A stretch of DNA of 64,000 nucleotides, taken from the NCBI GenBank assembly GCA_049603835.1, contig JBMYSZ010000002.1:62001-126000 (forward strand), read 5' to 3'. This DNA comes from Mangrovicoccus sp049603835 (GTDB lineage Bacteria > Pseudomonadota > Alphaproteobacteria > Rhodobacterales > Rhodobacteraceae). Below, piece after piece: positions 50,195-57,942 of the stretch; position 1 is the stretch's first letter; the number at the start of each line of letters is the position of its first letter. The notes beneath the pieces are model-generated. The model was not told where the DNA came from, ran no database searches, and was given only the letters and a program-made list of their open reading frames with translations. A program made the translations under genes and the position numbers.

Positions 50195-51823
50195 CTAGAG
50201 GAAGACCGTCACAATAGGCGGCCAAATCAGCAGCACCGACAGTGCAATCAGCTGGATCGCGATAAAGGGCAGGAAGCCACGGAAAATATCGGTCAGCGAG
50301 ATATGCGCAGGGGCCACAGATTTCAGATAGAAGGCCGCAGGACCAAAGGGCGGTGATAGGAAGCTGACCTGCATATTCATACAGAACACAACCCCGAACC
50401 AAATCGCCACTTGCCGCGGCTCTAGCTGGCCGATCAGCCCCAGCTCTTCCACCGGAAGGCGCAGCACGATGGGCAGGAAGACCGGCATGATCAGCAGAAC
50501 GATCCCGACCCAGTCCATGAACATGCCCATGATGAGGAAGATGAACATCATCACCAAGATCACGCTCATGGTCGGTAGATCCGAGCCCACGATCAGATTG
50601 GCCACATAGGTTGGCCCGCCTGCTAGGGTATAGGCTGCCGCTAGTGCTGCCGCACCGATGGTCACCCAGATGATGGTGCCGGTGGATTTCAGGGTACGCA
50701 TAACGCTATCCCAAACCACTTCAAAGCTCATCTCCCGCCGGAACAAACCGATCACAAAGACTGCAATCGCGCCCATACCTGCGGCTTCGGTGATGCCGGT
50801 AATACCGCCATAGATCGAGCCCAGAACAACCCCAATCACGATGATCGGCGCTACCAAGCCTTTGCCCATGGCCCAGCCCTCGGCGGTGCGTTCGCGCCCG
50901 ATCACGAATTGGATCAAAGCCGCAGCGAAGACCAGCGTCCCAATGAGCCAAGGAATATCCGACACCATGCCAAGGAAGATCGGCTCCACCCCTTCAGTCA
51001 CCACATTTTCGCCGGTGACGGTGAAAAACAGCGCCCGCAGCAGCAAGACTCCAGAAATCCACATGGTGAATTTCGACAGGAAGCCCAAGAACATCAGGCC
51101 CTTTTCACTGCCTTCAGGTTCATCGGGTGAGGCCTCGGGAAGCGGGGCCATCTCTGGCTGAAGCCGCGTGCGCACCAGGATATAGATGATGAAGAAGGAA
51201 GCCAGCATAAAGCCCGGCAAGAAGGAGGCAGTAAACAGCGCCTTGATCGATGTTTCGGTGATCAGCCCGTAGAAGATCAACACGATCGAAGGCGGGATCA
51301 TCGTCCCAAGCGAGCCGCTCGCGCAGATCGTCCCAATGGCCAGCTTTTGGTTATAGCCCAAGCGCAGCATCTGCGGCAGAGCGATCAGGCCCAGCAAAAC
51401 CACCTCGCCGCCGATAATGCCGGACATCGCCGCCATGATCACCGCCATGATCGAGGTGACAACCGCGATCCCGCCGCGCATCCGGCTGAGCCACATATTC
51501 AGCGACGAATACATATCCCGCGCAATGCCAGAGCGCTCTAACAAGGCCGCCATAAAGATAAAGAGCGGAATTGATATCAGCACATAATTGGTCATCTGCC
51601 GATAGACCGCTTGGCCCAGCACATTGAAAGGCCCGCGTCCAAAATTGGAAAACAGCAGCTCGGGGCCGAATTTCATCACCAAAGTGGCCACAGCCAGGAA
51701 AGCCGAAGCAAAGCCCAAAGGCATGCCAATGGCCAAAAGGATGAACATGCCGATCAACAGATAGAGGCTTAGCATGCCCGTATCCGAGACCTTCATCCAG
51801 GCGAAGAGTTCCAGAAATTCCAT
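50195..51823 (-). CDS. dctM: TRAP transporter large permease (DctM-like, enlarged)
   Basis: 542 residues, over 100 more than the usual ~425. Typical DctM segments flank the protein: LLIGMFILLAIGMPLGFASAF, SGIIGGEVVLLGLIALPQML, GTICASGSLGTMIPPSIVLI and the late MFMDWVGIVLLIMPVFLPIV with QVSFLSPPFGPAAFY. Residues ~215-345 form an insert with a charged linker (PLPEASPDEPEGSEKGL) and two or three extra hydrophobic segments. It forms the Na+-driven channel of a sugar-acid importer with DctQ and DctP. Its start is one base after the DctQ stop. Confidence 0.9.
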   Translation of the reverse strand: MEFLELFAWMKVSDTGMLSLYLLIGMFILLAIGMPLGFASAFLAVATLVMKFGPELLFSNFGRGPFNVLGQAVYRQMTNYVLISIPLFIFMAALLERSGIARDMYSSLNMWLSRMRGGIAVVTSIMAVIMAAMSGIIGGEVVLLGLIALPQMLRLGYNQKLAIGTICASGSLGTMIPPSIVLIFYGLITETSIKALFTASFLPGFMLASFFIIYILVRTRLQPEMAPLPEASPDEPEGSEKGLMFLGFLSKFTMWISGVLLLRALFFTVTGENVVTEGVEPIFLGMVSDIPWLIGTLVFAAALIQFVIGRERTAEGWAMGKGLVAPIIVIGVVLGSIYGGITGITEAAGMGAIAVFVIGLFRREMSFEVVWDSVMRTLKSTGTIIWVTIGAAALAAAYTLAGGPTYVANLIVGSDLPTMSVILVMMFIFLIMGMFMDWVGIVLLIMPVFLPIVLRLPVEELGLIGQLEPRQVAIWFGVVFCMNMQVSFLSPPFGPAAFYLKSVAPAHISLTDIFRGFLPFIAIQLIALSVLLIWPPIVTVFL

Positions 51824-51824
51824 C

Positions 51825-52634
51825 TTACTCGTCTTTCAGGGTCGCGCGGATGTTTTCGATTTCAGTTTCATCGATATCATCCATGGGCGAGTGATGATCC
51901 GCCGCTTTGTTCCAATCAGCAATCAAATTCAGCAGAGCTTGCAGAGCCACCAGGCTGATGATGATCAAAATCGCCGGTTTCATAGTGGCGGGCAATGGCG
52001 GATCCCAGGCGGTGCCAAAGGTTTCCATCCGCAGGAATTTGGTTTTGGCTTCGTTGAAGCCACCCCAAACCAGGCAAACGCAAAACACCCAAATCAGCAT
52101 GACCGAGATCACATCAGCGGCTTTCTGCATCCAACGCGGCATCAGGTCGTAAATCACATAGATGCGGATATGGCTGCGCTGTTGCATGGCATAGAGCCCA
52201 GCAAACAGGAAAATAAAGCCGGCGATCCAAAGCGAAAGCTCATTGGCCCATAAGGTCGGGCTGCTGAGCGCATAGCGCGAAACCACCTCGTAAAACATCA
52301 CCACCACCACGGCGAGGATGCCAATCATGGCCACTCGGCTTAGAACCAGGGCCAAAACATCGAATGCGCCGTGAGGTTCGCTTTCGATAGGGCCAATCCT
52401 GTCAGACAGGTAAATCGCCACCAAAAGCACTGACGCAAAGAGCGACCACAACATCAATATGGCGTCCATCCGGCCTTCGGGCCGCAGCATGTCGCGCATA
52501 TCGATGGGATCGGCGGATATAAACTGACCCAATATGAGCCAAACAAAGGTCACCAGAGCAATACCGGATGCGGCCATCGCCGCGAGCCGAACCGGTTGCT
52601 TCAACGGCCCAAGCCAAACGCTCCTTGTTTCCAT
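51825..52634 (-). CDS. dctQ: TRAP transporter small permease (DctQ-like, enlarged)
   Basis: 269 residues against ~160-180 for ordinary DctQ. The classical four-helix core starts near residue 90 (MIGILAVVVVMFYEVVSRYA) and has TLWANELSLWIAGFIFLFAG and YAMQQRSHIRIYVIYDLMP. Before it are two additional hydrophobic segments (about 17-37 and 60-78). The matching enlargement of DctM suggests the two co-evolved. Inner-membrane subunit of the importer. 106 bases and a strong hairpin separate it from DctP. Confidence 0.88.
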   Translation of the reverse strand: METRSVWLGPLKQPVRLAAMAASGIALVTFVWLILGQFISADPIDMRDMLRPEGRMDAILMLWSLFASVLLVAIYLSDRIGPIESEPHGAFDVLALVLSRVAMIGILAVVVVMFYEVVSRYALSSPTLWANELSLWIAGFIFLFAGLYAMQQRSHIRIYVIYDLMPRWMQKAADVISVMLIWVFCVCLVWGGFNEAKTKFLRMETFGTAWDPPLPATMKPAILIIISLVALQALLNLIADWNKAADHHSPMDDIDETEIENIRATLKDE

Positions 52635-52684
52635 GGCGCGCGTTCTCCTCTCGGATAAGAGCTAGAATAGAGGGTCGTTTAATA

Positions 52685-52713
52685 GCGTGGGGCAGCCCAA
52701 AGGCGCCCCACGC
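52685..52713 (-). terminator. hairpin between dctP and dctQM
   Basis: GCGTGGGGC (52685-52693) and GCCCCACGC (52705-52713): 9-bp perfect GC-rich stem, 11-base loop, 28 bases after the DctP stop in the transcript direction and followed by TATTAAA. It fits an attenuator or 3'-end stabiliser that lets dctP be expressed above dctQM, as is common for binding-protein operons. Confidence 0.65.
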
Positions 52714-52740
52714 CAGATCAACACCTAACGAGAGCCAAGC

Positions 52741-53757
52741 TTAGTCCGCGATCAGACCCAGCTGACCCAGATATTCGCGGTGGCTTTCAACCAGCGCTGC
52801 GGCTTCCGGAGTTTTCGCAGCCCAGCCATCCCATGCTTTCTGAGCGGCCTTGCGGAAATTCGCGCGATCTTCGGCGGACCAGTCATGCAGGGTCACGCCT
52901 GCGGCCTGAAGCTCTGCCGCGGCTTCGGAGTTTTTCTTTTCGTTCGACAGTGCAGTTTGCAGGGTCAGCTTCTGCATAGCCGTGTCGATGATGCGGCGGT
53001 GATGCTCGGGCATGCTATCCCAAACGTCTTTGTTACACGCCAGGTGGTCCGATGGCATGGAGTGGAAGCCCGGATAAGTGGCGTGCTTCACGATATCATA
53101 GAGGCCCAGACCCACATTGTTATAAAGACCAGATGCATCCGCACCATCAATGATACCGGTTTCAAGCGCGGTAAAGATTTCGGTGAAATCCATCACGATC
53201 GGAGAGGCGCCCATTTCGGCAAAGATCTCGGTTTCCAGACCCGGAGGGGAGCGGAATTTCCAATCTTTCAGATCTTCCGGACCAGAGATCGGCTTAGAGG
53301 AAGACAGGGATTCCTGGCCATAAAGCCACCAGCCAATCAACTGCATGCCTTGCGCGTTATACAGCTCTTGGGCCGCATCATACCCGCCACCGTAATAGAG
53401 CCAGCTGATCTGCTGCCACGGCGTGTCATAGCCACCCATGATATCGCCGACAAATTGGAAGGCCGGGTTCTTACCAGTCTGGTAGCCGCCGCCGGTCATG
53501 TCGCAATCAAGAATGCCATTCACAGCCGCGTCAAAGGTTTCAACGGTCGCCACGACCGAAGACGAATAGAACATCTCGATGGTGATCTCGCCATTGGACA
53601 TGGTCTGCACGTCATCGGCAAATTGTGCCGCCAGCTTACCAGACGGATGCTCGGTTGCGTAATGGGTTTGGATCCGCAGCAGAGTGTTATCAGCCAAAGC
53701 TGCAGTGCCTGTGATAGCGGCGAGCGCGGTCGTCCCCACAAATTTTGCGAAGTTCAT
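52741..53757 (-). CDS. dctP: TRAP transporter solute-binding protein (DctP-like)
   Basis: 338 residues with a Sec signal (MNFAKFVGTTALAAITGTAA, then LA). TRAP-SBP features: THYATEHPSGKLAAQFADDV (about 32-51), the conserved Arg stretch LKDWKFRSPPGLETEIFAEM (about 158-177; its Arg binds the carboxylate of the ligand) and GIIDGADASGLYNNVGLGLYD (about 202-222). Periplasmic receptor delivering a carboxylate, most likely a sugar acid, to DctQM. GGGAGGAAAA precedes the ATG. Promoter region with two TGGTATACCA sites shared with the divergent GntR gene. Confidence 0.92.
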   Translation of the reverse strand: MNFAKFVGTTALAAITGTAALADNTLLRIQTHYATEHPSGKLAAQFADDVQTMSNGEITIEMFYSSSVVATVETFDAAVNGILDCDMTGGGYQTGKNPAFQFVGDIMGGYDTPWQQISWLYYGGGYDAAQELYNAQGMQLIGWWLYGQESLSSSKPISGPEDLKDWKFRSPPGLETEIFAEMGASPIVMDFTEIFTALETGIIDGADASGLYNNVGLGLYDIVKHATYPGFHSMPSDHLACNKDVWDSMPEHHRRIIDTAMQKLTLQTALSNEKKNSEAAAELQAAGVTLHDWSAEDRANFRKAAQKAWDGWAAKTPEAAALVESHREYLGQLGLIAD

Positions 53758-53824
53758 CAGTTTTCCTCCCTGATGGCCCTAACGGCCTTAGTGCTTAACC
53801 GGGCCTCCCGCCCGATCGCAAAAA

Positions 53825-53840
53825 GAATGGTATACCATTC
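53825..53840. promoter_or_regulatory. GAATGGTATACCATTC operator, dctP side
   Basis: Perfect 16-bp palindrome with core TGGTATACCA (53828-53837), 68 bases upstream of the dctP start in the gap shared with the divergent GntR regulator gene. One of two copies in this gap. Confidence 0.82.
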
Positions 53841-53880
53841 AAGGACACGCTAACCGGCTCGATCTCGACAATCAACCTTT

Positions 53881-53894
53881 TTTGGTATACCAAA
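53881..53894. promoter_or_regulatory. TTTGGTATACCAAA operator, second copy in the dctP-gntR gap
   Basis: Perfect 14-bp palindrome with core TGGTATACCA (53883-53892), centre 55 bases (about five helical turns) from the first copy. The pair, on the same helix face, suits cooperative binding by a dimeric FCD-GntR protein, most simply the one encoded at 53991. Confidence 0.82.
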
Positions 53895-53990
53895 TAAAAA
53901 CTATCAGAGCTTCGAGCAAAAAAATGCCGCGCCAAACTGACGGTAACGCCGAAGAAGCGACGATATCAAGTGGAGGGGAGGCCATTTGCG

Positions 53991-54674
53991 ATGAAGTCAC
54001 TGCCAGAACGAATCGCTGATCAGTTGCGACGGGAAATTCTTCGCGGCACTTTTTTACCCGGCGCCCCCATCAAAGAACGCGAGCATACGGCAACCATGGG
54101 CGTGTCTCGGACCCCCATGCGCGAAGCTCTGCGCATTTTGGCGAATGAAGGTCTGCTTACCCTGCGTCCCGCGCGTAGCCCCATTGTCGCGAACCCGGAT
54201 CTGCAAGAGGTCACCGACGCCCTCGAAGTGCTGATGGCGTTGGAAGTCGCGGCAGCCGAGCTGGCCTGCCACCGCGCCAGTAGCGATGAATTGGCCGAGA
54301 TCGACTATCTCAACAAGCGCATGGTGGAGCTGGCCGACCGGATCGACAATTTGGACCTGTTCGACATTGATATGGGATTTCACAAAGCGGTGGTTCGCGC
54401 CGCGCATAATGAGGCCCTAGCCAAAAGCCATGAAAGCTTCACCAAGCGCATGTGGCGGATCCGCTATCTTTCCGCGAGCCGGGCCGACCGACGTGAGGAC
54501 ACTTTTGCCGAGCATCAAGGCATCTCGAACGGGCTTTTGATCCGCGATACCAAGCTGGCAAAACATTTTGTGCGCCTACATTTCGCCTCTCTCCTGGCCA
54601 ATATCCGGGAGAAATTCCTTGGCCCTGGCGCGCGGCCCCAGGCTCTAAACCCTCGGATCACTCTGGGCGTTTAG
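53991..54674 (+). CDS. GntR-family regulator, FCD type
   Basis: 227 residues from the ATG at 53991 (GGAGGGGAG upstream); a GTG at 53970 would lie inside that site. Winged HTH at ~1-70: LPERIADQLRREILRGTFLP, VSRTPMREALRILANEGLLT. FCD ligand domain ~85-215 with metal-type residues in DIDMGFHKAVVRAAHN, FAEHQGI and HFVRLHFA. It probably represses the divergent TRAP operon through the two operators between them, and perhaps the other TGGTATACCA promoters; the inducer would be a sugar acid or its breakdown product. Confidence 0.88.
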   Translation: MKSLPERIADQLRREILRGTFLPGAPIKEREHTATMGVSRTPMREALRILANEGLLTLRPARSPIVANPDLQEVTDALEVLMALEVAAAELACHRASSDELAEIDYLNKRMVELADRIDNLDLFDIDMGFHKAVVRAAHNEALAKSHESFTKRMWRIRYLSASRADRREDTFAEHQGISNGLLIRDTKLAKHFVRLHFASLLANIREKFLGPGARPQALNPRITLGV

Positions 54675-54722
54675 GCCACCAGTTTCCACAATTTCCTATC
54701 TCTATCAAAGGACAACACCCCT

Positions 54723-55568
54723 ATGAAACTTCTGCGTTTTGGCCCTCTGGGTCAGGAAAAGCCGGGCATCCTGGATGCAGATGGCACTTTGCGTGACCTG
54801 TCTGGATCTGTGCCAGATTTCGCGGGCAATAGCGTGTCTTTCCAGGCACTTGACGAAATTCGGGCCTTGGATATCACAAGCCTTCCCGTGGTCGATGAAC
54901 CCGGCCGCATCGGCGCCTGCCTGGCCTCCGTGCCGAATTTCTTCTGCATCGGCCTGAACTATGCCAAACATGCCGCTGAATCCGGCCTCGCCGTTCCCGA
55001 GGAACCGGTGGTGTTCAACAAAGCCACCTCCGCCCTCTCCGGCCCATTTGATCAGGTAGTGATCCCGAAAGCTTCGCAAAAATCCGATTGGGAAGTCGAG
55101 CTTGGCGTGATCATCGGATCCGAGACGCTTTATGTGTCCGAAGCAGACGCGCTGAGCCATGTGGCGGGCTATTGCACCATCAATGACCTATCCGAGCGGG
55201 AATTCCAGATCGAGCGCTCAGGCCAATGGATCAAGGGCAAATCCGCCCCAACCTTTGCCCCAATCGGCCCTTGGTTCGTGACCGCCGACGAGGTTCCAGA
55301 TCCGCAAGCTTTGCAAGTGAGCCTAAGCCTGAATGGCGAGGTGGTACAAAATGAAAGCACCTCGGATATGATCTTCACCGTGGCCCAAATCGTGTCGCAT
55401 TTGTCCCAGTTCATGAAGCTCATGCCCGGCGATATTATCTCCACCGGCACACCGTCTGGGGTTGGCATGGGGATGTCCCCGCAGCGCTTTCTAAAGCCTG
55501 GGGATGTGATGGAAATCGAAGTCGAAGGCCTGGGCCGCCAGCGGCAGGAAGCCGTAGCCTGGTCGTAA
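54723..55568 (+). CDS. FAH-family hydrolase, 2,4-diketo-3-deoxy-sugar-acid hydrolase-like
   Basis: 281 residues. FAH-fold catalytic part: FFCIGLNYAKHAAESGL (about 77-93), metal ligands in SDWEVELGVIIG (two Glu, about 121-132) and CTINDLSEREFQIERSGQW (Asp, about 152-170), GKSAPTFAPIGPW, and GDIISTGTPSGVGMG (about 238-252). The IERSGQWIKGKS...F form is typical of enzymes that hydrolyse 2,4-diketo-3-deoxy-L-fuconate or -rhamnonate; ureidoglycolate lyase is the usual mis-annotation. It would follow the SDR at 46865. It starts 48 bases after the GntR stop and may share its transcript. Confidence 0.78.
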   Translation: MKLLRFGPLGQEKPGILDADGTLRDLSGSVPDFAGNSVSFQALDEIRALDITSLPVVDEPGRIGACLASVPNFFCIGLNYAKHAAESGLAVPEEPVVFNKATSALSGPFDQVVIPKASQKSDWEVELGVIIGSETLYVSEADALSHVAGYCTINDLSEREFQIERSGQWIKGKSAPTFAPIGPWFVTADEVPDPQALQVSLSLNGEVVQNESTSDMIFTVAQIVSHLSQFMKLMPGDIISTGTPSGVGMGMSPQRFLKPGDVMEIEVEGLGRQRQEAVAWS

Positions 55569-55651
55569 TCCAGCACCAAAACGAAGGAGCGGCGGCAATC
55601 CATGCCGCTGCCCGCCCCTTGAATAACCCACTCATTTGCCGCACTACAATT

Positions 55652-55690
55652 TGGTATACGATTATATGTCCTGATCTCGCTGGGATACCA
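55652..55690. promoter_or_regulatory. two degenerate TGGTATACCA sites upstream of the second GntR gene
   Basis: TGGTATACGA (55652-55661) and TGGGATACCA (55681-55690), each one base away from the exact motif, centres 29 bases apart, ~90-125 bases before the NanR-like start. A CTAGCC/GGCTAG inverted repeat (55740-55766) and TGGTAT (55772-55777) lie closer to the start. Cross- or auto-regulation is likely. Confidence 0.6.
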
Positions 55691-55778
55691 AAGCCGCAAG
55701 TTATTCCTGAATTCGCGCATAACCTAGTCAATCTATCAGCTAGCCAAGCTCTAACTTGCAGGCTAGGCTAGTGGTATC

Positions 55779-56492
55779 ATGAGTGAAGAAACCCCGATCC
55801 GCCGCAAGAAACTTTCCGACGAAGTCCAAGACCGTCTGCTCGCCCATATCCGGGAAAAGCAGTTGCGCCCGGGCGATGTGCTGCCCTCCGAACGCGAATT
55901 GATGGCGCTCTATCAAGTGGGGCGCCCGGCGATCCGTGAGGCGATGCAAGATCTTCAACGTATGGGGCTGATCGAAATTCGTCATGGGGGCCGCCCAAAG
56001 CTGGCGCGACCATCGCTTGATGGGCTTTTGTCGCAAATGGGCACCAGCATTGATCACCTTTTGACCCATTCGGATCAGTCCCTTGGGCACCTAAAAGAAG
56101 CGCGCATTTTGCTGGAAACCGAAATGGCGCGGATCGCTGCGCAGCGGCGTACAGACGAAGATATTGAGGCTTTGACCGCCCTGATCGACGCCCAAGACCT
56201 GGCCCGCGATGATTCCGCGAGCTTTTTGGATCATGATGGCGCCTTTCACGCGCGGATCGCAGAGATTTCCGGCAATCCGATTTTTCAAGCCGTGTCCCAA
56301 GCGATATTCGGATGGCTGCGACTTTTCCATATCGAGCAGGTGCGCAAACGCGGATTAGAGCCTCTGACCCTCGCGGAACATCGGCTTATTTTACGTGGAA
56401 TTAAGGAAGGTGACGCAGAGGCCGCAGCAGAGGCTATGCAAGACCACTTAACCCGCGTGAATAGTCTCTATCATCAAAACCACCACCGCTAA
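55779..56492 (+). CDS. GntR-family regulator, FCD type, NanR-like
   Basis: 237 residues. HTH ~8-80 with RKKLSDEVQDRLLAHI and LPSERELMALYQVGRPAIRE, the latter close to the NanR form (SERELMAxxxVGRPxxREA). FCD domain with DGAFHARIAEISGNPIF (about 152-168), LAEHRLILRGI and MQDHLTRVNSLYH. E. coli NanR binds GGTATA repeats, which matches the sites here. The start has no clear Shine-Dalgarno (TAGGCTAGTGGTATC before ATG). It precedes the RuBisCO-like operon, which it may control. Similarity to NanR does not by itself imply sialic acid as ligand. Confidence 0.83.
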   Translation: MSEETPIRRKKLSDEVQDRLLAHIREKQLRPGDVLPSERELMALYQVGRPAIREAMQDLQRMGLIEIRHGGRPKLARPSLDGLLSQMGTSIDHLLTHSDQSLGHLKEARILLETEMARIAAQRRTDEDIEALTALIDAQDLARDDSASFLDHDGAFHARIAEISGNPIFQAVSQAIFGWLRLFHIEQVRKRGLEPLTLAEHRLILRGIKEGDAEAAAEAMQDHLTRVNSLYHQNHHR

Positions 56493-56498
56493 GCTTAG

Positions 56499-56594
56499 GC
56501 GTTTCGGAAAAAGCCGCAAAGGCAAAAGACCCCATTTCGCGCGGTAGCAAAGCGAAGATCTACGACGAGGCGGGGCGCGGTTATCTCGAAACGC
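56499..56594. repeat. 96-bp palindromic repeat element, copy 2 (inverted)
   Basis: Begins GCGTTTCGG and ends TCTCGAAACGC; 96 bases, the same length as copy 1 (34215-34310). Its reverse complement matches copy 1 at the first 10 bases, at positions 41-49 (CGCTTTGCT), at 8 of 10 bases in 51-60, and at the last ~16 with two changes. It lies just after the NanR-like stop. Non-coding. Confidence 0.7.
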
Positions 56595-56650
56595 AGTAGG
56601 TTTTCCAAAGCAATAGCCGGTTTTTCGGCTAGGGACTTGGCCTTCGCCCT

Positions 56651-56680
56651 TAACTGGTATAATGAGCATCTCAGTTAGAG
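56651..56680. promoter_or_regulatory. operator-like inverted repeat upstream of the RuBisCO-like gene
   Basis: TAACTG (56651-56656) and CAGTTA (56672-56677), 12-41 bases before the RuBisCO-like ATG, overlapping TGGTATAAT (56655-56663; a half TGGTATACCA site that may also serve as a -10 element). The right part AGCATCTCAGTTAGAG resembles the site upstream of the UxaA-family gene. Confidence 0.55.
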
Positions 56681-56691
56681 GGGGAGTATAG

Positions 56692-57942
56692 ATGTCAGAC
56701 CGGTTTGAAGCGGACTACATCCTGGAATGCAGCGGTGATCCAAGAGCCCTGGCCGAGACCATGGCCGGCGAACAATCATCCGGCACATTCGTCAAAGTGC
56801 CCGGCGAAACCGCCGATCTGAAAGAGCGCTCCGCCGCGCGGGTTGAGGCCTTGGAAATCCTGGAAACCGGCCTGCCCGCCGCCCTACCCGGCGCCACCGG
56901 ATATACCGACGCCGCGTGCAGCCGCGCGCGCCTGACCCTGTCCTGGCCAGTGAATAATATCGGCCCCGATCTACCGAATTTGATGGCGACGATTGCGGGC
57001 AATCTGTTCGAGCTGCGCGGCCTGACCGGGCTGCGCCTAACGGATCTTCGCCTGCCCGCCGCATTTTCCCAGGCAGGTCCCGGTCCGCGATTTGGCATTG
57101 CCGGGACGCGTGATCTAACGGGCTGCGAAAAAGGCCCCTTGATCGGTACGATTGTCAAACCCTCTATCGGCTTCACCGCTGCGCAAACGGCGGAGCTGGC
57201 CGGCACGCTCGCCACGGCCGGGATCGACTTTATCAAAGATGACGAGCTGCAAGCGAATGGCCGCGTCTGTCCCTTCGATGACCGCGCTCGGCAGGTCATG
57301 GATGCACTGAATGCCGCTGCGGATCGGAGCGGTAAAAAGGTCATGTATGCGTTTAACCTCACCGGTGAAATCGACGATATGCGGCGGCGCCATGATCTGG
57401 TTCGCGATCTGGGCGGAACCTGCGTGATGGTAAGCTTGAACTCGGTCGGCATCACCGGGCTTTTGGCCTTGGCGCGCCATACGGAACTGCCTTTGCATTG
57501 CCACCGCAATGGCTGGGGCTATCTTTCCCGCGCACCGATGCTGGGTTGGGATTACGCGCCTTGGTCGAAAATCATGCGGCTTGCCGGGGCGGATCATATG
57601 CATGTGAACGGGCTCGGCAATAAATTCTCTGAACCCGATGATAGTGTGATGGTTTCAGCGAAGGCCTTGCAGACCCCGCTATTTGAGCAAGCGCCTATGC
57701 TGACCATGCCGGTTTTCTCATCGGGGCAAACGGTGCATCAACCAGGCGAAACCTATGCGCGCTTGGGCAATGCGGATTGCATCTATGCGGCAGGCGGCGG
57801 AATTATGGGGCATCCTGATGGGCCCGCCGCTGGGGTAACCAGCCTGCGCGAAAGCTGGGACGCGGCTATGGCTGGGATATCCGCCCAGGACTATGCGAAA
57901 ACCCATCCAGCTCTGGCCCGCGCATTGGAGCCACGCGGATGA
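56692..57942 (+). CDS. RuBisCO-like protein (form IV), 3-oxo-isoapionate 4-phosphate processing type
   Basis: 416 residues; GGGGGAG precedes the ATG. RuBisCO large-subunit fold: GTIVKPSIGFTAAQTAEL (about 152-169), the metal site GIDFIKDDELQANGRVCPF (about 178-196) with Lys, Asp and Glu in the KDDE arrangement kept, CHRNGWGYLSR (about 268-278), DHMHVNGLGNKF, and a late GGGIMGHPDG phosphate loop. The kinase and oxidoisomerase genes that follow match the D-apionate pathway, where RuBisCO-like proteins either decarboxylate 3-oxo-isoapionate 4-phosphate (OiaX) or split it by transcarboxylation/hydrolysis (OiaT). I cannot tell which. CO2 fixation is not expected. Confidence 0.85.
   Translation: MSDRFEADYILECSGDPRALAETMAGEQSSGTFVKVPGETADLKERSAARVEALEILETGLPAALPGATGYTDAACSRARLTLSWPVNNIGPDLPNLMATIAGNLFELRGLTGLRLTDLRLPAAFSQAGPGPRFGIAGTRDLTGCEKGPLIGTIVKPSIGFTAAQTAELAGTLATAGIDFIKDDELQANGRVCPFDDRARQVMDALNAAADRSGKKVMYAFNLTGEIDDMRRRHDLVRDLGGTCVMVSLNSVGITGLLALARHTELPLHCHRNGWGYLSRAPMLGWDYAPWSKIMRLAGADHMHVNGLGNKFSEPDDSVMVSAKALQTPLFEQAPMLTMPVFSSGQTVHQPGETYARLGNADCIYAAGGGIMGHPDGPAAGVTSLRESWDAAMAGISAQDYAKTHPALARALEPRG

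Noticed and set aside
52780..53853. Plus-strand ORF of 357 codons opposite dctP
   Set aside because: Shadow of the binding-protein gene, which has a signal peptide and conserved TRAP motifs.
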